Shown piece by piece: positions 6,599 through 10,525 of a DNA stretch of 10,525 nucleotides. Origin of the DNA: JAQVUB01 sp033809415 (GTDB taxonomy: Bacteria > Verrucomicrobiota > Lentisphaeria > Oligosphaerales > Oligosphaeraceae); contig JAPXLT010000160.1 of NCBI GenBank assembly GCA_033809415.1, forward strand, positions 1-10,525, in the 5' to 3' direction. Within the stretch, counting starts at the first letter, position 1; each line of letters begins with the position of its first letter. The notes beneath the pieces are model-generated. The model did no database searches, was not told where the DNA came from, and saw only the letters and a list, made by a program, of their open reading frames with translations. The position numbers and the translations under genes are program-made.

Positions 6599-6677
6599 GT
6601 TTTGTAGCTCCCAATCTAATCTTGGCGGTCAATGCCTGCCAGTTGTTGCAAAATCCGTCCTGGGCAAGAGACAAGCC

Positions 6678-7073
6678 TTACTTGTTGGCCTGTTTGCGTT
6701 CCGAACGATCCCGAATAGCGCCAATCGTCTTTTTCGTGCCTTTGCGGGTACGGGCGTTGGTTCTGGTACGTTGACCCCGGACGGGCAGGTTGCGGCGGTG
6801 ACGTTGACCGCGATAGGAACCGATGGCGATGAGCCGACGGATATTCTGGGCTACCTGCCTGCGCAAATCCCCTTCTACTACGAAACTGTCCTGCAGTATC
6901 TGCAAGATGGCGGCGATATTGTTTTCGCTTAAATCGCTGGCTTTCATCATAGGGTCGATCTGTGCCCGGCGGCAGATTTCATTTGCCACAGAGGGGCCGA
7001 TACCGTAAATGTAAGTCAGGGACACATTGACGTGCTTGTCGTTCGGAATGTCTACACCGAGAATTCTAGGCAT
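6678..7073 (-). CDS. rpsM: 30S ribosomal protein S13
   Basis: S13 sits in the head of the small subunit and contacts tRNA and the large subunit. Motifs in order: 'MPRILGVDIPNDKHV' start, 'LTYIYGIGPSVANEIC' (helix-two-turn-helix), 'VVEGDLRRQVAQNIRRL', and the signature 'GSYRGQRHRRNLPVRGQRTR' followed by 'TNARTRKG'. At 131 residues it is slightly longer than E. coli S13, with about 12 extra C-terminal residues. A weak AGGA lies upstream of the ATG. It is 95 bases downstream of rpmJ, the usual L36-S13 order. Confidence 0.98.
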   Translation of the reverse strand: MPRILGVDIPNDKHVNVSLTYIYGIGPSVANEICRRAQIDPMMKASDLSENNIAAILQILQDSFVVEGDLRRQVAQNIRRLIAIGSYRGQRHRRNLPVRGQRTRTNARTRKGTKKTIGAIRDRSERKQANK

Positions 7074-7168
7074 CTTGTTCTTTCCTGAAATTTAAACCTG
7101 TATGATTCTTTAGTTCGTGGCGGGTTGCGACTCGAATGACAAGTCTTGAACGGCAACCCATTCCCCCG

Positions 7169-7282
7169 TCATCCTTGGCGCTGCTTGTGACGGGCATTCT
7201 TGCAGATAATCCTGACTATCCCTGCGCGCCGGATAACCCGGCAATTGTTGCAAATCTTTTTGACTGACGCTCTGACTTTCAT
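7169..7282 (-). CDS. rpmJ: 50S ribosomal protein L36 (zinc-binding form)
   Basis: A 37-codon gene, shorter than common gene-calling cut-offs. It starts MKVRASVKKICNNC and ends ICKNARHKQRQG, the standard L36 sequence. The zinc ribbon ligands C11, C14, C27 and H32 are all present, so this is the 'C+' form that depends on zinc. A clear GAGGT Shine-Dalgarno lies 5 bases before the ATG. The position between infA and rpsM is the canonical one. The longer open frame in another phase across 7110-7325 is spurious. It is the first gene of the second transcription unit if the promoter at 7431-7460 is real. Confidence 0.97.
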   Translation of the reverse strand: MKVRASVKKICNNCRVIRRAGIVRIICKNARHKQRQG

Positions 7283-7380
7283 CTTTGACCTCTTTCCGTC
7301 TGATCCTTCCGGCTTTCATGTGCACGGTATGTTAATGAAAAATAAAAAAGTAACCGCGGCTTTGCGTAATCCCAGTGACG

Positions 7381-7406
7381 GCGGCGGCCGGAAACATTTT
7401 CGCCGC
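7381..7406 (-). promoter_or_regulatory. G/C-rich hairpin in the rpmJ leader
   Basis: GCGGCG (7381-7386) and CGCCGC (7401-7406) are complementary around a 14-base loop, within the roughly 145-base stretch between the putative promoter and rpmJ. Ribosomal operons are often autoregulated by a protein binding the leader RNA; this stem is a candidate, but I recognise no known class and the proposal is an inference. Confidence 0.3.
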
Positions 7407-7430
7407 AACCACACGCATGGAGAAAGTTAA

Positions 7431-7460
7431 TAATGTAATGTCATTTCCTTTTTTTGCAAG
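7431..7460 (-). promoter_or_regulatory. Putative promoter of rpmJ operon, two-box motif
   Basis: On the minus strand: CTTGCAAAAA, 10 unrelated bases, CATTACATTA. Both boxes are identical to those at 9421-9450 upstream of adk, with identical spacing. Read as a promoter, TTGCAA is the -35 and TACATT the -10 with a 16-base spacer; each matches the sigma-70 consensus at 4 of 6 positions. It lies about 148 bases upstream of rpmJ. Confidence 0.6.
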
Positions 7461-7512
7461 TGCAATCGCTGAAAAACGTCCCGCCGGCAATGTAAAAATT
7501 TTTTAATTTTTT

Positions 7513-7543
7513 AACCACGAACCACACGAAAAGACACGAAAAT
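7513..7543. repeat. ACGAA-type direct repeats beside core copy 2
   Basis: Units CACGAAC, CACGAAAAG and CACGAAAAT at irregular 8-10-base spacing, preceded by A/T-rich sequence. They correspond to the ACGAAAA units at 4164-4200 and occupy the same side of the core. Confidence 0.8.
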
Positions 7544-7616
7544 TTTTTTATAGGGTGGTCGCTTTGACGGATAAGCACGCATCCCGTATATGTTGAATGC
7601 GGTGGACGTTGTGGAC
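7528..7616. repeat. Dispersed repeat core, copy 2
   Basis: The segment matches 4185-4271 almost base for base: shared TATAGGGTGG, GCTTTGACGGATAAGCACGC and CCCGTATATGT blocks, with T/C, G/T and A/G differences and two extra T in the T-run. It lies between infA and rpmJ and has the same orientation relative to transcription as copy 1. Confidence 0.93.
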
Positions 7617-7660
7617 AGAGTGGACGTTGTGGACAGGAGTCACTCTGCCCCCTGCCCCCT
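7599..7660. repeat. Short 9-bp and 7-bp arrays after core copy 2
   Basis: Four 9-bp units (GCGGTGGAC, GTTGTGGAC, AGAGTGGAC, GTTGTGGAC; 7599-7634) are followed by AGGAGTCACTCT and two 7-bp units GCCCCCT (7647-7660). This is the same module order as 4254-4488 in miniature. The last unit ends 8 bases from the infA stop codon. Confidence 0.9.
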
Positions 7661-7668
7661 AATTTGGT

Positions 7669-7884
7669 TTATCGCTTCCGGTAGGTGATTCTTCCTTTGC
7701 TTAGATCGTATGGCGACATTTCAATGGTGACTTGGTCGCCCGGCAGGATGCGTATGAAGTGGAGGCGCATTTTGCCGCTGATGTGGGCGGTGATTTCATG
7801 TCCGTTTTCGAGGGTAACTAGGAATTGGGTGTTGGGAAGCAGTTCTTTTACGACTCCATCAATTTTTATGCAGTCTTTTGCCAT
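7669..7884 (-). CDS. infA: Translation initiation factor IF-1
   Basis: A 71-residue single S1/OB-fold protein that binds the A site of the 30S subunit during initiation. Matching segments are 'IKIDGVVKELLPNTQFLVTLENG', 'HEITAHISGKMRLHFIRILPGD' and the C-terminal 'SPYDLSKGRITYRKR', all characteristic of IF-1. Length is standard (about 72). The start overlaps the end of map by 19 bases, and a GGAG lies about 11 bases upstream inside map, so the two are likely translated from one message. Downstream of its stop is the repeat element rather than rpmJ directly. Confidence 0.97.
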   Translation of the reverse strand: MAKDCIKIDGVVKELLPNTQFLVTLENGHEITAHISGKMRLHFIRILPGDQVTIEMSPYDLSKGRITYRKR

Positions 7885-8648
7885 GCTGTTAGTATCTCCG
7901 GCTTGTCCTTGGTGATTAATATTTGATGTTCGAAATGTGCGGAAAGTGATGCGTCGGCGCTTCGTACAGTCCAGCGGTCTTTACGGTCTATGACGACGCG
8001 CCATGTGCCAACGTTGACCATGGGTTCGATGCAGATGATCATTCCGGCGCGCAGGATCGGGGAACGCCCGGAGCAGGAAAAGTTTGGAATTTCCGGTTCT
8101 TCATGCATTTTTCTTCCGCATCCATGTCCGACCAGGTCGCGCACCACGCTGAATCCGGCTTTTTTGACGACCTGTTCGACGGCGCTGCTGATGTCATTGA
8201 CGCAATTTCCATCGACGGCTGCTGCGATGCCTGCAAAGAGGGATTCTTCGGTGGCTTCGAGCAATTTTGCGGCCACTCCCTGCGCGGGGATTCCGGCGCT
8301 GACTGTACGGGCATTGTCCCCGGTATAGCCATTCAGGGTGACGCCGACATCGAGGCTGACCAGGTCTCCTTCGCGGATGAACCGGTCGGGCCGTCCGATG
8401 CCGTGGACGACCTCTTCATTGATCGAGATGCAGATTTGCCCGGGGTAGCCATGGTAGCCAAGAAACGCGCTTTTTCCACCGGTGCTCCGGATAAAACTCT
8501 CCGCGAGGCGGTCAAGGTCGGCGGTGCTTATTCCAGGGTGGACTGCTTCGGTGAGTTGTTGCAGTACCAGTGCGGAAGCTGCGGCAGCTGCCCGCACGCC
8601 AGCGATTTCTGTTTCCTTGTATATCACAATCTTTTCTTTCGGGGGCAT
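7866..8648 (-). CDS. map: Methionine aminopeptidase, type I
   Basis: This cytosolic metallo-aminopeptidase removes the initiator methionine from nascent proteins. In the 260-residue frame all five metal ligands are visible: D100 in 'SLDVGV', D111 in 'GYTGDNART', H175 in 'VGHGCGRKMHEEP', E208 in 'ICIEPMV' and E240 in 'AHFEHQILIT'. H82 in 'VVHGI' is the conserved substrate-binding histidine. No zinc-finger N-terminal extension. The ATG at 8648 has no obvious ribosome-binding site; an in-frame GTG seven codons later would give a start closer to the family's usual one, so the start is uncertain. It follows adk after 46 bases and overlaps infA. Confidence 0.96.
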   Translation of the reverse strand: MPPKEKIVIYKETEIAGVRAAAAASALVLQQLTEAVHPGISTADLDRLAESFIRSTGGKSAFLGYHGYPGQICISINEEVVHGIGRPDRFIREGDLVSLDVGVTLNGYTGDNARTVSAGIPAQGVAAKLLEATEESLFAGIAAAVDGNCVNDISSAVEQVVKKAGFSVVRDLVGHGCGRKMHEEPEIPNFSCSGRSPILRAGMIICIEPMVNVGTWRVVIDRKDRWTVRSADASLSAHFEHQILITKDKPEILTAWQKTA

Positions 8649-8694
8649 GCGTTGGCGGTGGCATGTCCGTAGGCGGTTACGGTCAAAATTAGTT

Positions 8695-9354
8695 TTACAG
8701 ATTCAGGGCTTTCAGCATGTTGCTGTAATTTTCATCAACTGGGGCATCCTTGCTGACAGTGACGACCAGCAAGCCTTCTTTGCGGTAGTATTCAATTAGA
8801 GGGGCGGTTTGCTGATCATAAACCCGCAACCGCTCGCTGGCCGTTTTTTCGGAATCGTCGTCGCGTTGGAAGAGGGCGCTTCCGCAACGGTCGCAGATGC
8901 CTTCTTTCAGCGGTTTATGGGTTTGCAGATTGTAAATTGCACCGCATTCCTTGTTGCTGCACATGCGTCGTGCGGTCAGGCGGGTCATCAGCATTTCACG
9001 GTCGGCATCGATCAGGACTGCGGCGGTGAGGCTGCTGTGGTTATCTGCAAAAATCTGTTTCAGGCTGTCGGCCTGTGGGACTGTCCTTGGGTAGCCGTCC
9101 AGTAGGCATCCATGTTTTTCGATGTCATTCTGGGCAATGCGCTTGGCTACCATGGCCGTGACAATTTCATCGGGAACGAGCGACCCTGCGGCAAGCAGCT
9201 CCTTGATCCGGAGTCCCAGTTCCGTCCCGGCAGCCTTTTCATCACGCAAGAGCTGTCCAGTCGAGACATGAACCAGTCCATTACGCTCGCAGAAGAGTTC
9301 GCCGAGTGTTCCTTTGCCTGCTCCCGGAGGCCCTAGGAAAACATAGTTTGGCAT
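8695..9354 (-). CDS. adk: Adenylate kinase with cysteine-rich LID
   Basis: Adenylate kinase converts ATP + AMP to 2 ADP in the cytoplasm. The 219-residue protein is the long-LID form. It has the P-loop 'GPPGAGKGT' (8-16), the AMP site 'STGQLLRDE' (31-39), 'LLDGYPRT' (84-91), and 'RLTARRM' leading into the LID. The LID has four cysteines, C132, C137, C154 and C157, suitable for zinc; the first pair is spaced CX4C rather than the common CX2C. 'ERLRVYDQQTAPLIEYY' follows, as in the family. It is the first gene of the adk-map-infA unit, with a putative promoter about 66 bases upstream. secY, which commonly precedes adk, is not here; ispG diverges instead. Confidence 0.97.
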   Translation of the reverse strand: MPNYVFLGPPGAGKGTLGELFCERNGLVHVSTGQLLRDEKAAGTELGLRIKELLAAGSLVPDEIVTAMVAKRIAQNDIEKHGCLLDGYPRTVPQADSLKQIFADNHSSLTAAVLIDADREMLMTRLTARRMCSNKECGAIYNLQTHKPLKEGICDRCGSALFQRDDDSEKTASERLRVYDQQTAPLIEYYRKEGLLVVTVSKDAPVDENYSNMLKALNL

Positions 9355-9420
9355 AAAGTCAGTCCCGTTATCATTAATTTCCGACCGCAGAAATGCGATT
9401 ATTACAAAGCATGAACCTTA

Positions 9421-9450
9421 TAATGTAATGTTTCCTTCAGTTTTTGCAAG
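9421..9450 (-). promoter_or_regulatory. Putative adk promoter, two-box motif
   Basis: Minus-strand CTTGCAAAAA, 10 other bases, CATTACATTA followed by TAAGG. The two boxes equal those at 7431-7460 exactly, with the same spacing, while the flanks differ. This is best read as a -35/-10 pair (TTGCAA, 16 bases, TACATT). A regulator-binding site is the alternative. Confidence 0.6.
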
Positions 9451-9471
9451 AAAATGTTAAGAAAGCGTATT

Positions 9472-9500
9472 TTGCTTGTTATTTCAGCGGGCAGTATTAG
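9472..9500 (+). promoter_or_regulatory. Possible ispG promoter
   Basis: TTGCTT and TATTAG are separated by 17 bases, an acceptable but weak sigma-70-like pair. It lies in the divergent region about 185 bases upstream of the ispG ATG. No second copy supports it. Confidence 0.3.
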
Positions 9501-9557
9501 CTTATGATGGATTCCTCAGAAAGTAATGCGTCAGTAAAGCTGGGTGACAGTTTTTTT

Positions 9558-9617
9558 ACAACGAAAGACACTAATGGACACGAAAAAATTTTCGTATCCT
9601 TTCGGGCATTTCGTTGT
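9558..9617. repeat. ACGAAA-type palindrome in the ispG leader
   Basis: ACAACGAAA (9558-9566) pairs with TTTCGTTGT (9609-9617), and inside them GGACACGAAAA pairs with TTTTCGTATCC with one mismatch, giving a long imperfect hairpin. Read on the minus strand, it begins TGAACAACGAAATGC like the palindrome at 1171-1229. It sits 68 bases upstream of ispG and would lie in its mRNA leader if the promoter is further upstream. It lacks a 3' U-tract, so it is not an intrinsic terminator. Confidence 0.8.
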
Positions 9618-9685
9618 TCAAAAAGAATTCCGCTTACCCAGGTTCACTGACGCCGTACCGCAGGAATGTTTTTATTGGAGGCACG

Positions 9686-10525
9686 ATGAAAAGCAGGCAG
9701 ATACAATTAGGGAAAGTTTTGATTGGCGGGGGCGCCCCCGTGTCGATTCAGTCGATGTGCAATACCGATACGGGTGATGCGGATGCTTCGCTTGCTCAGA
9801 TTGAACGCCTGGCTGCTCTTGGCTGTGATATCATTCGCTTGGCAGTGCCGGATGAAGCGGTGCTGCCTGCCTTCCGGCAGATTTGTGCATCGAGTCCTCT
9901 GCCGGTGGTGGGCGATATCCATTTTGATTATCGCTTGGCGCTCGGGGCGTTGGAAGCTGGGGCGGATGGCATCCGCATCAATCCGGGAAATATCCGTGAC
10001 TTGCAGAAAGTCCGCGTGATTGCGCACGAGGCGGGGCGTCTTGGCAAAGTTGTTCGGGTTGGGGTCAATACCGGCAGTCTCGATCCGGAGATCGAGAGCC
10101 GTCTGGGAAGAACTCCTGAGGCGATGGTGGAAAGCGCTTTAAGTTACTGCCGAATTTTTGAGGAGGCGGGTTGTACTGCCTTGAAAGTCAGCCTGAAATC
10201 CTCTGACTTAAAAACGACTGTGGAAGCCACACGCAGGTTTGCAGAACGCTCGGACCTGCCATTGCACCTAGGCGTTACCGAGGCCGGCAGCATGAAGAGC
10301 GGCGTCATGAAATCCGCCATCGGAATCGGTGCCCTGCTTTTGGATGGCATCGGTGATACAATCCGAGTCAGCTTGACGGCTGCGCCGGAGGAGGAAGTCC
10401 TGGCAGCCCGGCAGATTCTGCAGGCGGTCGGCGCACGCCGGGATGTTACGGAGGTGATATCCTGCCCCACCTGCGGGCGAACAAAAATTGATCTGATGCC
10501 GATGGTCGCTGCGGTCGAAGAGGAA
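9686..10525 (+). CDS. ispG: IspG, HMBPP synthase (4Fe-4S), 3' end outside the window
   Basis: IspG reduces methylerythritol cyclodiphosphate to 4-hydroxy-3-methylbut-2-enyl diphosphate in the MEP isoprenoid pathway. The 280 codons seen start MKSRQIQLGKVLIGGGAPV and show 'IQSMCNTDTGD' (21-31), 'LPVVGDIHFDYRLAL' and 'GIRINPGN' in the TIM-barrel, 'RVGVNTGSL', 'LHLGVTEAG' and 'SAIGIGALLLDGIGDTIRVSLT'. The first two iron-sulfur cysteines are C260 and C263 in 'SCPTCGR'; the third lies beyond the window end. The frame is still open at the last base. GGAGG four bases before the ATG is a strong ribosome-binding site. The N-terminus is compact, without a plastid-type insertion visible so far. The gene diverges from adk. 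Confidence 0.97.
   Translation, partial: MKSRQIQLGKVLIGGGAPVSIQSMCNTDTGDADASLAQIERLAALGCDIIRLAVPDEAVLPAFRQICASSPLPVVGDIHFDYRLALGALEAGADGIRINPGNIRDLQKVRVIAHEAGRLGKVVRVGVNTGSLDPEIESRLGRTPEAMVESALSYCRIFEEAGCTALKVSLKSSDLKTTVEATRRFAERSDLPLHLGVTEAGSMKSGVMKSAIGIGALLLDGIGDTIRVSLTAAPEEEVLAARQILQAVGARRDVTEVISCPTCGRTKIDLMPMVAAVEEE

Noticed and set aside
5237..6607. A 456-codon open frame on the plus strand
   Set aside because: It is antisense to rpoA and rpsK, both of which are unmistakable by motif; the translated sequence shows no family features and is a codon-usage shadow.
7110..7325. A 71-codon minus-strand frame between rpsM and infA
   Set aside because: It is out of phase with rpmJ at 7169-7282, whose L36 sequence and Shine-Dalgarno are clear.
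7332..7418. A 28-codon leader frame upstream of rpmJ (starts MRVVAAKMF)
   Set aside because: There is no Shine-Dalgarno before it and no run of regulatory codons as in attenuator leader peptides; the hairpin it crosses is a simpler explanation.
9544..9777. A 77-codon plus-strand frame starting before ispG
   Set aside because: It runs through the palindrome and out of phase into ispG, whose own start has a strong GGAGG and a conserved N-terminus.

Overview
The window is a bacterial chromosomal segment built around the distal part of the ribosomal-protein 'alpha' cluster, all on the minus strand. Reading with transcription from right to left: adk, map, infA, a repeat-filled gap, rpmJ, rpsM, rpsK, rpoA, rplQ, a strong intrinsic terminator, a second repeat-filled gap, a PreP-like M16C metallopeptidase, and a shortened Gfo/Idh/MocA-like protein. 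At the right edge ispG (isoprenoid biosynthesis) diverges on the plus strand and runs off the window. The 37-codon rpmJ gene (7169-7282) is easily missed because it is so short.

The organism is most likely from the PVC superphylum; Lentisphaerota or a relative is my guess, from gene order and repeat style only. rpsD is absent between rpsK and rpoA, as I recall for Chlamydiae. Intergenic spacers carry runs of ACGAAA/ACACGAAA-type repeats of a kind I associate with Verrucomicrobia and Lentisphaerae. No rRNA, tRNA, CRISPR, transposase or phage gene is visible.

The genes are ordinary housekeeping genes; the spacers are not. Every spacer outside the tight gene pairs carries parts of one modular repeat family: (a) 7-bp G/C-rich units (CRGGGTG and its complement), (b) 9-bp units based on GTCCANNNN/NNNGTGGAC, (c) an 87-89-bp core found at 4185-4271 and 7528-7616 with few differences, and (d) ACGAAA-type units, either as short direct runs or as imperfect palindromes. 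The modules recur in the same order and, in most cases, just downstream of a stop codon or terminator. No mobilising enzyme is encoded here.

A second shared signal is a two-box motif upstream of adk and upstream of rpmJ. The boxes are identical (10 of 10 bases each) and separated by 10 unrelated bases. They look like the -35 and -10 elements of a pair of promoters, so the cluster would be transcribed as two units, adk-map-infA and rpmJ-rpsM-rpsK-rpoA-rplQ, with the repeat element lying between them. The first unit links nucleotide balance (Adk), removal of initiator methionine (Map) and initiation factor IF-1. The second makes ribosomal proteins L36, S13, S11 and L17 plus the RNA polymerase alpha subunit.
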